Positions 11,001-20,765 of a DNA stretch of 64,000 nucleotides are shown in pieces; position 1 is the stretch's first letter, and each line of letters opens with the position of its first letter. The notes beneath the pieces were generated by a model. It was not told the origin of the DNA, made no database searches, and worked only from the letters and a program-made list of their open reading frames with translations. A program made the translations under genes and the position numbers. The DNA comes from Cyanoderma ruficeps (Eukaryota > Chordata > Aves > Passeriformes > Timaliidae): contig VZDJ01000623.1 of NCBI GenBank assembly GCA_008694505.1, positions 2,042,442-2,106,441 on the forward strand, written 5' to 3'.

Positions 11001-14000
11001 GAGTGAATTTAAGATTCAAATCCTGCACCTGCTCTCCCTGGAAGCTACAGGTTAGCATCTGAGGGATTGAGGTCCTCTAGAAAAGAAACAGAAAACTATC
11101 AGAAAACTTAAAATTTTAGAGATTCTAAATTCAGTGGTACAACCTCCTGATTCCATTTTCCTTCTCTTCTGCCTAAAAAAGATTTATCTTCTGCTAAACT
11201 GTGAGGAAGAAGCTCACTCTGAAGCTTGAGAATTTGCCTGCATCATTTCAGCCCACATTTAATTTTAATTAGAGAGTTATATAACCCCCTTTAAAAATAA
11301 CAAAACACTAACAGAACTGCATTGGCAACACCAGGTGTTCTGCAGTGCTGCTCCAATGAATCATATGGAGATTTGTCTGTGCACGGCTGATGAACATACA
11401 TTAAACTCAGTTAACCCCCACCCCTGAATAAAGCAATCCAAAGTGACCAAAATTTTTCCTAAAGGGCCTTTCTCACAAAACAATGCCTAACTAGATGCCT
11501 GCCCCAGGAAGCTCACAGTTCCAGCACTTGTCCCCTACAAAGTTTTTGTATCAAGGGGTTGAGTTTTTCTTTAAAAGTTGCATTAGTTGAATTATTGTGA
11601 CCTTTCAAAGTGAAACACTGTCTGTTAAACACTAAGTTGGATTAAATGTTTTGGTTCAGAAAAGAAAATCAATGTACCTCTTTTTTGTTCTGAGCCCCAA
11701 ATCTCTGAAATTGTTAACAGCACATTTAACAGGTATCTCTGGGAAAAATAAACATGTGGCTTCATCAATGTTCCTTTCAGACAGAGAATTTGTGGGAAAA
11801 CTGAATCAGTGACTTGAACTTGTTAAACATCTTGGTTCAGATGCCATTCTTGACTCTAGGAAGTCCCTCAGCCACCAGCTGCTGGAAGGTGTGAAGGGTC
11901 ACTTGCCATATTCACACTCTTTCCATCCCTCATCAGAAGCAGGGTCATGGGCTAGGTGGACCTTTTGATCTGTCTTATGTGGCAATTCTTACACCGTTCA
12001 TTTAAGGATGAAAAACCCCAAACAACTAAAACCAGCCACGGTGCAGTTTTCTGCACATCCAAATGCCTTATAGTTAGTGCAGGAGCCTTTTCTTTATGTC
12101 CTTCATGTCTGATATTTAATGATTTCTGTCTGGGAAACAAAGATAGCTACTTTGCATATTTTCAGCGTGGTTGTTGTTTTTGAGGATTGACATGTATGCT
12201 AGGCACTTCATGACCAAATGGAAAAAGAGGACCTGTGAAATTTTCTACCTTAAAAATGCCACAGTTTGAGTTTAAGGTTAAATGCAATCATTCTTAATGC
12301 AAAAGAAAGAAAAACACCTGGTAGAACTGAATGAGAAGGGAGGATGAAGGTTAAGCTCATAAGGATCCTGTTGCTAGAAGTGGAGTGCAGTAGGTTAATG
12401 CAGATATTGTAAAAAATCCCTCAGATGTCTTTACATTTTGTTTTTAAAAATAAGTCTCCTTTTGGCTTCTTGTCTCTTTTGATGTCCCTTACCCACATCT
12501 TTTCTTTGCTGATGCCACATCAGAACTTCACACCTACCTTTGCCCATGGCTTTTGGAGTTGGAGATGTCCTTCAGCATCACCTCCTGATCCAGGCCATCC
12601 TCACCACCTACTTCCTTCATCCCACCTCTCTCCCAATATCCAGCCTCTGCAGATGGGCAAAAATCTCCAGGAAAGTCAAATCTATATAAAATGAGAGAGA
12701 TTTTTGTGTCTCCAGTAGTTCTTCCTGTGGGTGTAGATGGCAGGGTGGAAGGGTTTTTTGTTACAGTGGGATTTTTCCTCTGCTCTTTGAAGGCATTGGT
12801 GGGGCTTTTGCATATTGTGAGGGTGCAGCAACACAGACAAGAGAACCAGATGTGTGATTTCTCCTGTCTTAAGTCATAGGTTTTCACATGAAGATAATAA
12901 AATAGCCAAGTCCAAGAATACTCAGTTCCCTCTTCCAGGGCGTTTGGAAAGGTGATGTTTTTTACCACTAATAACACACCTGCTCTCTAGTAGGAAATCA
13001 AGTCTGCCCAGTGCTTGCAGTACCCCAGTTTCTCTCCATTTTGGGTAGTGGCTGTAGATAGTTAGCAGGTGAGAAGATAAGATAGTCCATTAAAAAAAAA
13101 AAAAAGAAGAAAAATGAAAAAAATCAATGTCTGTTGCCAAGTGAAGATAAGATTGGGTTGACAAAAGCCTTGGTCTTGTGTCTCTATGCACAAGGCACCA
13201 ACACAAAGGTAACACCTGTGGATCAATAGTGATGCTCTTCAACAGGACTGCAAAGAAATAACAGGACGCTACGACTTGGTTATGCAAAAATTTGCTTGTT
13301 ACTGCTTTGCTTCAATGTTCTCTAAATGCAGTGCTGAGCTCAGGAACAGCCCAACTGGAGCAGAGGTTACTGGGCAGCATCTGCTCAGCACCAGCCCTGT
13401 GCAGGATTGCACCTGAGGGTGATGGTTGACACTCCCATGTATTTGGTGCTGTTCACAAAGGAGGGTGTTCCTCTAAATTAAAGGCCTTTCCAAAAAACCC
13501 TCCATTCCATGTAGCATCTGCCTTGTGCCATGATATGCTGCCTAATTGTTTTCGGAAAGATTGAGTTATTACCCGCAAAAGGGAACAAAGGCCCTTTACC
13601 CACAGTGGGATGAAATCACCTCATCACTGGTATAAAATAGGAAGGGAGAAAAAAAAAGAGAAGTGAGTGGGAAGTTTTACTATAGCAACCAAGTTTACAT
13701 AATATCAATGCGCTTCAAGAGAAAGCTCTAGAAATGCTTAATTTGAGGGACCTTTTCACAGGGCTAATTTTAAATGACGTCTATTTCTGAAGATTATTGG
13801 TGAGCTACAGTATCCTACGGAAGCAGAGGGAGCCTCACAAGCACTATTTTAAATACTTAAAATTCATTGATCAGCTTTAACCAATATTTTCAGTTTCTTT
13901 TTAAAAGGATTTCAGTTATATGCAAGTTATTTTATTTCTCAAAATGAGTGGAAGACTGTTGTGTGTTTGCTTTTGTAAATGCAAAATCCCTACTGAAAGG

Positions 14001-17000
14001 TTAAGGCTTCTTAATTCGAAATTTTATTCCACTATTAGATATAACTGACAAAGACAGTTTTGTTCCAGATAATCACAAATGGTAAAATGGTACAGAATTG
14101 CATCCATTACTTTTCACCATTCAAGGAAATGCATTACTTTCTGCTTTGTTAATGATTTTTACACCATTCTGTAGCTCTGCCCAAGTGCTCCTGTGCTTTG
14201 CTTTGCTTTTTCTTCTTCTTCATGCTCCCTCCCCTTCTTGCCCCTCCAGAAGTCTGCTGCTAAGAGTCAGGCTGATGGATTCCGTCCCTTAGGGGCAGGT
14301 AGGCTCACATCCCATTACACAAACCAAAATGCTGCACTGCCTGCTCTTCCTCACGCCACTACTTCCAGGCTCATGGCTTGCCTGAAAGGTTACTTCTTTG
14401 TGAAAGATAGCAACCACCTCGTTTGCATTCTCTAATTCTGGCTGGACCAGATTCCTGCTCCCCCTCACATTAGTGAAAGATCCTGAGTGATTCCACTGGA
14501 GTCATTTGAGCCCGCTCCAAATTTACACCGCTGTCGCTGAGCTCTGCTTCTGCTGCCTCTGTTAGAAACTTGCTTTGATGCCAGAGATAAGCTGAATCCC
14601 GAGCATGTTCATTGGCTTAGGGGGGAATAAAGCAGAGGATTTGAACTCTCTTCATACTGCCTTGCAGGCTTGGGAGAGAGTGAAGTCATTCAGAAACTTT
14701 CCCTTGAAGTGCTTCCAACAGTAGTATTTCCTTGGCCCAAAACTGGGGGGCAAGTTGATTAGAAGAATGGCAATGAAGGATGGGGTGAGGAGGGGGTCTG
14801 GAGAGGGGACGTGATGTGAGCTCCACACTGGATTTGGCTCTGGGATCTGGAAGGGAAGGGAGTGTCTGCTCTCTTTGCTGAATGAAGCCACAGGCAGTGA
14901 TGTCAGAGTGAGCTCATACACACGAGTCACTGCTCAATCCTGGCCTTCTGCAGCTGAACTTTTGGGGCTTTTTTTGTTTGTTTTGATTTTTTTTTCTCTG
15001 AAGAGGTGTGCAATTTTCAAAGGTTGAGCTGTTTGGAGAAATTGTGTGTAGCTCTGTGTTTGAAAAGCTGCTTGAACGATGACTAATTGCAAAGGTGAGG
15101 TGGAACTGCTTTCTCTGCCCCACTCAGACAGGTGGAGAAACTGAGGGACAAAGAGTAAACAAGCCAAACAGGGTCTGGGCCTCTGAAATGAGGGGAGGAG
15201 GGATAGGAGGCAGCATTTGTGGCTGGAATAGGATTAAAGCCCGAGAATTGATGATTCCAAATTCTAGGTTCCTCCCTCGAAACTGCCATATGCTCCACGA
15301 GTTGAAAAAGCTTAATATTGGAGGGCAGCAATAATGCAGCTCCTCTAAGCCAGTGTTTAGAGCCATTGTCTCATTTATGCTGTGAAAATAAATGCAGTTT
15401 CACTTGCCACTCTCGCTCCCCATTTCCCTCTGTACTGTAGCAACACATCAGAGCTTCCACTTTTCCCTTAATTTTTAGTAAAAGCTGCTATTTTGCGCAC
15501 ATGTGCTGGTCAAGAATCTGCCATTAATGTTACAAATAGCAGCGCTGAGCCTGTAACAGTGTGTGAAACATTCAGGGTTTTTTGTTTCTTACCACTTACC
15601 CTCTGCCATTGAGAGTTAATTCATACATAGACACTACATAATTTATGTCTGAGAACGAAATTATTCGAATGCAGTTTTTCCCTCTAAGCTCTCCTTGAGT
15701 CATATCTCGCTATCTTTTATGGAGAGGGTTTCTTTTTGCATTTGACCCTGTTCCTGCTTCTAACTTTTAAATGGCAAAAGCAAATGTGCTTTGAAAAGTG
15801 TGTTACACTGTAGTTGTTAAATAAAGCAATAACCTATGCACTTGTAATGCTTTCTCTATGACCTACTTACATACTACTTCACCCTCCTTATAGTATGATT
15901 AAAAGCTGCTTTGAATCCACTATTCCCTCAAGGGATTTGAGGCTAGAATTTAACAAACTGCTGAGAAGGCTTAAGTCAGTAAGAGGGCTTCCCTACAGCT
16001 TCTTCCAGCTAATTCACATGTAATTAAAAGGAAAATAAATATTTCAAAAGAACATACGTTTTAATGAAGCATTTTTAAGCACTTACACCTTGCATAATGG
16101 GGCAAATTTATAAAGATCTCTCTATTCCGTGTGCATATTTTAAGCAAAATTATTTGTGATCCTCTCCTCCTCCCTCTTTGCATCCTGTGTGAAGCGTGGA
16201 TTTACTTTTCAGTCAGCAGCAGTGGGACTGTGGTCCTTAGAAGTGACAGGCTGGTGAGACTGAAGTCCCTTAGATTTAGCGTGATGATGAAGAGGTGCAG
16301 ATCCAACCGCACAGGGCGAAGTGGGGGTGGAGACTTCTTAGTTAAAAGAATATCTTCATCCTCACTGAGCAGCCTGTATTTCTTCTGAGCTAAAATCTGT
16401 CCTTTCTGCAGTGGCAAGATTTTGAAATTGAAAGTTAATCCAACTCTGCTCTGGGCCGGATTAACCACCATGGAGGCCTCAGATCAAAAAACCAGGTGGC
16501 TGCATCCAGCTGGAGAAAGTTGTGCTGGTTTCTCCTTTCATTTGGACTTTGCACTTAATTTTTTTATCCACTGTATAGTCAGTCCTACGCTGTGATGGAT
16601 GGGTGGCATAAAGGAATCACCACAAATTCAGTAAAGAGGAGCCATAGCTTTGCTTTTGTGCCTTTCTACGTTGGATGCTAAGGTGCCATGGTGATGAGGA
16701 CAGTATGTGAACATATAGAGCAGAGCAGATTAATAACGCTATAGATATCTGTTCAGGATTGCAGCTGTCCTACGGGGATTATGCTGAGGGCCAAGTGAAC
16801 CTTTTCTTTCTTTAGACTTGCAAAGTAGGCAAAAAATTTAACAGCCTGAGGGGGTTTTTCTTCCTTTTTAACTGTTTTAAATTGAAAAGTCTTTTACTGC
16901 AATAAACTGGATTCTAGAAACTTGCCTGTTCTGTATTTCAAATCAACAACGGTCAAAATTTAAAACAAACTTGGCCTGACTCATAACACAGTTTTTATGG

Positions 17001-17294
17001 GTAAATTTAATTTTTATATTAGAATGCTCTTTTAAAAGTTTAAGCATAGTAGGTTTTAATTTGCATTTGTTACTTTTTGCAAGTGTTGATTATCCATAAT
17101 GAATCAAATTATAAAACCTAGAGAGAGATTCAAGTGGAGAAGCACACACAATGGAGAGGAACGTTCTGTCTGTCTAGACTGCTCAGATCACCTAGTAATC
17201 TTCGTAAATATGTTAATATTCTTTCGCCTGGAGCGGCTTTGTATTGAAGCATGTAGGTCTTGGAGATGGAAAGGAAAATTTATACAGATTTTCA
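8009..17294 (+). other. CELF2: Non-coding DNA between the two CELF2 first exons
   Basis: Intron of the exon 1a transcript and also the 5' flank of exon 1b. There are many poly-T and A/T-rich runs, notably near 9032-9050 and 9550-9625, and an A-run with (GA)-rich flank near 13092-13120. Short open frames on both strands (maximum about 147 codons, 12534-12977 minus) show no domain, no splice-site framing and no codon pattern. I see no recognisable transposon. Parts such as 15540-15720 are free of repeats and look like candidate conserved non-coding DNA. Confidence 0.6.
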
Positions 17295-17320
17295 GGGGGC
17301 GGTGGCGTGGGGGGGGGGAG
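17295..17320 (+). promoter_or_regulatory. G-rich tract upstream of the CpG island, possible G-quadruplex
   Basis: G5, two GG pairs and a G10 run occur within 26 bases, about 300 bases before the CpG-dense zone. Enough guanines are present to form a G-quadruplex if the G10 run supplies more than one tract. The G10 run is also a likely length-variable or error-prone site. Confidence 0.4.
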
Positions 17321-17906
17321 CCTCCAGCTATTTGTATGTGTGGAATTTTGTGTGCATCTTGGTGGTGACACTTCTGTGTGCGGCCAACTCTGAGAGCAGC
17401 GAGGTTGGGAGCGGGTTTTTGGGAGGTTACAGCCACGAGAAAGGATTCGCCGTCATTAGTTATTTAAATCCCTCTTTCTGATCAGTGAGGACAGAGTTAC
17501 TACCAGCCTCTCGCCAGCCAGTAACATCACTCTGAGCATTTAAAAGACTGCCAAGGTCTGAATGGCAGGAGTTTGAGTGGAGAGAGCCTGCACCCAGAAC
17601 CTGACCAAACCTTCCCAGTGCCCCCAGTTCGGCTCCGGCCGCACCGGGGAGCGCCGTGCCCGAGCGAACCCCTCGCGTGTGCCGTGGGCAGTGCCCGCCC
17701 AGGGCTGTCGGCGGTGCGGGGCCGCTGCCCCGCCGGGCTCGGCTCACCCCGCACGGCCGCGGGGCCGGGCAGCGCTGCGGGGGCGCCGGGCGGGTCCCGC
17801 TGTCCCCGGAGCCGGGCCGGGCGGAGCCGCGGAGCCCCGGGCGGGCAGACCCCGGCCCGGCGGCGGCAATAGGCCTCTCCCGGGGCGGCGGGGGCGCAGG
17901 GGTTAA

Positions 17907-18170
17907 CGGGGAGCCGCAGCGGGGAGATGGCTCCGCCTCCCCGCTCAGCACCTGGCGCTCCACCGACAGTTGCCTCAGCAGTCGATTTCGGAGGGGATTG
18001 GCGGAAAAAACCGAGAGGGGGAGAGAAATGTGACAACTGCCGGGGCTGGCGGCTGCCGCGGGGAGGCCTCCGCACCTGTGCCTGCCGCTCCGCCGCCCGG
18101 CGCAGTTGTGGGATCCGCCGCGCCCCGCCGCATCCTCCCGCCGACCGCCGCGGCGCCCCCGGAGCCCAGC
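17907..18170 (+). other. CELF2: 5' leader region of CELF2 exon 1b
   Basis: Leader sequence upstream of ATG 18171. In the CELF2 frame the last upstream stop is TAA 17904-17906, so the frame is open for 88 codons before the ATG but contains no in-frame ATG. The translated extension is Pro/Ala/Gly-rich, as expected from GC-rich sequence. An extended protein would need a non-AUG start such as CTG. Two out-of-frame upstream ATGs are present, at 17927 and 18028. Confidence 0.55.
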
Positions 18171-18238
18171 ATGACTTCTTCGTTCAAGCTGGATTTCCTT
18201 CCGGAGATGATGGTCGACGGCCGCTTGCTGGTCTCTGA
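17927..18238 (+). other. Upstream ORF overlapping the CELF2 exon 1b start
   Basis: A 103-codon frame opens at ATG 17927 in strong initiation context (G at -3, G at +4). It ends at TGA 18236-18238, 65 bases past the CELF2 ATG at 18171 and out of frame with it. If the mRNA starts 5' of 17927, ribosomes initiating here would read through the CELF2 start, which would repress the exon 1b isoform. The predicted peptide is Pro/Arg/Ala-rich and looks like translated GC-rich leader rather than a real protein. Confidence 0.4.
18028..18033 (+). other. Start-stop element (ATG TGA) in exon 1b leader
   Basis: An ATG at 18028 is followed at once by TGA 18031-18033, a minimal upstream ORF. G at -3 gives moderate context. 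Such elements can hold ribosomes on a leader. It lies 143 bases before the CELF2 start. Confidence 0.4.
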
Positions 18239-18244
18239 CAGAAT
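18171..18244 (+). CDS. CELF2: CELF2 alternative first coding exon (exon 1b), partial
   Basis: This encodes the other known CELF2 amino terminus. Its 24 complete codons read MTSSFKLDFLPEMMVDGR followed by LLVSDR. From memory the mammalian isoform reads nearly the same, with Glu for Asp and Pro for Ser. CELF1 has a related KLDFLPEMMVDH-type start. The exon ends AT at the donor GTAAGT (18245-18250). The split codon becomes Ile when joined to the T that starts the shared exon, matching the mammalian DRI-NGT junction. Start context is good (A at -3). The promoter is a CpG island, unlike that of exon 1a about 14 kb upstream, so the two starts are probably used in different tissues. Only the amino-terminal tail is here; the three RRMs and linker are encoded beyond the window. 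Confidence 0.94.
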
Positions 18245-18252
18245 GTAAGTGG
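18245..18252 (+). other. CELF2: 5' splice site of CELF2 exon 1b
   Basis: The junction is AGAAT then GTAAGTGG, a near-perfect intronic donor consensus. It cuts the codon after its second base, as does the exon 1a donor, so both first exons can join the same downstream acceptor. Skipping it would put TAA immediately after the ATG codon at 18243-18245. Confidence 0.92.
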
Positions 18253-18393
18253 CGGCGGGGCTGCCGCCGGGTCTCTCCCCCCGCCCCGGCTCCGGGTACC
18301 GCCCGGCACCGAGCCCCCGCCGCGGGGCGCGGGGCTCCGGCCGGGTCCCTCCCGCACCGCCCGCCCTCCCGCGGGAGGGGAAGGGGGCTCGTA

Positions 18394-18420
18394 CCCCCGG
18401 CCACCCCCCCCACCCCCCCC
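18394..18420 (-). promoter_or_regulatory. C-tract cluster, possible G-quadruplex on the minus strand
   Basis: A C5 run (18394-18398) and two C8 runs (18404-18411, 18413-18420) occur within 27 bases, 150 bases after the exon 1b donor. The minus strand therefore has three long G-runs separated by one- and five-base loops, more than enough guanine for a quadruplex. This is template-strand G-rich DNA just downstream of the promoter, an arrangement associated with polymerase pausing. Confidence 0.5.
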
Positions 18421-20697
18421 TTTTCCAAGTCACTTGGTGGTCTCCGTGCCGTGCCCCCTCCCGGGGTGTTCAGCGTCCCGTAGGTCGGTGCCGGCGGGCG
18501 CGGGGGGTTATCGGCTGCCGCTGATGATGATGATGCAACGTGGAGAAACGCGCAGCGGTCGTGCGTAGCTGAGCGCTCTCCTCTCCGTGCCCAGCGGAGC
18601 CCTCCACAGACACCTGTCCCCTGCACCCAGCCCGGACCCACCCGTGTCTTCTCACCCCTTCTGGGCAGAATAAAAATGCCCCTGCAAATTTTCATCAGTT
18701 TTCAAATTCAGATGAAATTCTAAGCATCCACTGGGAGTACCAGGTAGAACGCAAGGATTTTGATTTTTTTTTTTTTTTACCCCCCTCCCATACCGTCCCC
18801 AACAGCTGCCTGGGATGGCAAGTGTTAATTAGGATGAGGATGGTTGTTTTACGTGCAGTTGAAGTGGAGATGAGATGTATTGGAAAGCGCTGAATGCTGG
18901 AATTTCAGGAGGAGAAGTATTCCCCTAGCCCAGCTCTGCTCTGTTAATCTCGGTCTGAAAGTTTCTATTATCATCCTCTTGGGCACTGCCAATTGACAGG
19001 TATTTTCTGGTAACCTAAGCCTTGTATGAAAAAATAAAAGCTAGAAATGATGAAATAGACATCTGCTGAAAGATAGGAAGTGTGAGGACTGTGCTGCATT
19101 ATTTTACGGTATCCAAAATATCTTCTATTTTGTTGCTTTGTCTTTTTTCATCAGGATGACAAACGTGGTTTGAGTTACATTAGAATGAAGCGAGAGGCTT
19201 TGGCATTGGCTCTGCACTGAAGCTGTTCTGGTTGAGGCAGCGCTTAAGTTACAAGTGTAAATAAACCCGTGTGTGCAGCAGAGAGTGTCACCTGCAATTT
19301 GCACAAATCAGGTTGCAAACTGTGCCCCCATCTAAGGCTATTCAGACTTTTATTGCCTTTTTTACTGGCAACCAAACTTTCTCTGAGGTGGAATGCTTTC
19401 CCTTGCACCAGCAGTGTTCTACATGGAGACATTCAGCAGTGGCCAGTTGTTCAGACAGCTGAGGTTTAGTGAGTGTGTGGGAGAGGGGCAGGAGTCAGGG
19501 GGGAAGCCACTTGATGCAGATGACTTACACTATTTTTACAGTCCTTGAAGGGCAGCAAAGTGTGTAAATGCTGCCTGCCTCTTGTCTTAAATCTGTGATC
19601 TTAAATTCGAAAAAGTTCTGTGCTGTGTTTTGCTCTTCCTGTTGTAAAATCCCGGGTTTTATTTGCGTTAGTCAGTTTTCGTAAAAGTGCTGTCAATTTC
19701 TCCCGTTTTGCAGAAAAATGGCAGAGGTTTGACCATTAGGGTACAAAGTAGCAGCTGAAAATTGGTATCTCTTGCCTTGCAGTCCTCTGTAGGGACCTGC
19801 CACAGCCAAACTTCCTCTTGTTTTCATTATCTCAGCTTTGATTAGACTTTATACCTGCTGTCCTTCCAGGCAGTCAGAAAAGATCCTGTTAACAAACATC
19901 TCCGAGCTCAAAGGCACTATTAACTGTGGCTGATGATGCCCTGTTGTCACTTAAGCTTATATAACTTCATCTCCAATTTACCCCTCGAGGTGGGGGAGTA
20001 CCACGTCACATTCTTTCTTCTGCATTTCTCTCTTCATATTCCTTTTCTCTGTGAAGCATCCATAATATATTTTAACACAGCCTGAAACACAGTCATTGTT
20101 CATTAGATGCAGAGCTTAATGTGTGTCCAAAGATACAAAAATTAGTCTAGAGAAATGTCAGCTCCTAAGTGGATCTTGAAGTACAGAAGTTTGATAATGG
20201 AGTTGTTAAGTGCACACAACCTTGTAGGGTTGGTGCTGGTTCCTCATGCATTTTGGGGGGGGAGGGGTGACTAAGTGATCCCTTGTATAAAAAAAACTTC
20301 ATCTTCTGTCTCATGAGTGGCTGTGATGTGCTTCCTTGTATTAACCAAACCTCACTTTGCTGGAGATCTAAGTGATTGTGGAGATGGTGTGATTTCAAGG
20401 GATCATGTGTCATGCATGCAAATTAATATTGAGGCTAAATTGCCATGAACTCAGGGAGCTTCTATTCCTCACAAAAATAGTCTTGAAACCAAATGCCGTG
20501 TGCGGGAGCTTTGCTACGCTGCCTTTCCAACACTCTGCCATTCGCTGTTTAAAGCCATCTTTATCTTGTCCTTCTCAGCCAAGTGGTGACATACATTTAT
20601 TTGCAAGTCCCCAACTCTCTGGACTAATCAGTGCTGACGAGGATGCAGTTTGATTACGCATCAGAGGTCAGGGGCACAGGAGCACCTTCCCCTTTAG

Positions 20698-20765
20698 CTG
20701 CCCCCCCAGGCGGGCGGCGAGCCGCCAGCGCCGTTACCGGAGCATCCGGGAGCGCGCTCCGAGTT
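20698..20765. promoter_or_regulatory. Short CpG-dense patch with two perfect palindromes
   Basis: About eleven CpGs fall in roughly 60 bases, in an intron otherwise almost free of CpG. Inside are GGCGGC-GA-GCCGCC (20713-20726), a perfect 6-bp stem with a 2-base spacer, and the 12-bp perfect palindrome GGAGCGCGCTCC (20749-20760). It lies 2.5 kb downstream of the exon 1b donor. It could be an orphan mini CpG island, a small alternative promoter or an enhancer core. No exon is clearly framed: an acceptor-like CCCTTTTAG ends at 20697, but there is no good donor after it. Confidence 0.5.

Larger units (their letters stand above)
17590..18660 (+). promoter_or_regulatory. CELF2: CpG-island promoter of CELF2 exon 1b
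   Basis: Density of C, G and CpG rises sharply at about 17590 and falls after about 18660, in contrast to AT-rich surroundings. GGGCGG Sp1-type boxes occur at about 17788, 17819, 17839 and 17883. An inverted CCAAT box (ATTGG 17997-18001) runs into an E2F-like GGCGGAAA. A weak TATA-like ATTTAAAAG at about 17538 lies before the island. The island surrounds the exon 1b start at 18171, as expected for a broad vertebrate promoter without a strict TATA box. The exact transcription start cannot be fixed from sequence. Confidence 0.85.

Noticed and set aside
12534..12977. 147-codon minus-strand frame
   Set aside because: No recognisable motif. It is rich in Pro, Ser and Thr from simple base composition, and it is unsupported by promoter or splice signals.
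17460..18695. 411-codon open frame on the minus strand across the CpG island
   Set aside because: Stop codons are AT-rich and become rare in such GC-rich sequence, and several other frames are open in the same place. The peptide is Pro/Arg/Gly-rich with no domain, and it lies antisense to a well-supported CELF2 exon. A divergent non-coding transcript is possible, but a protein is not supported.
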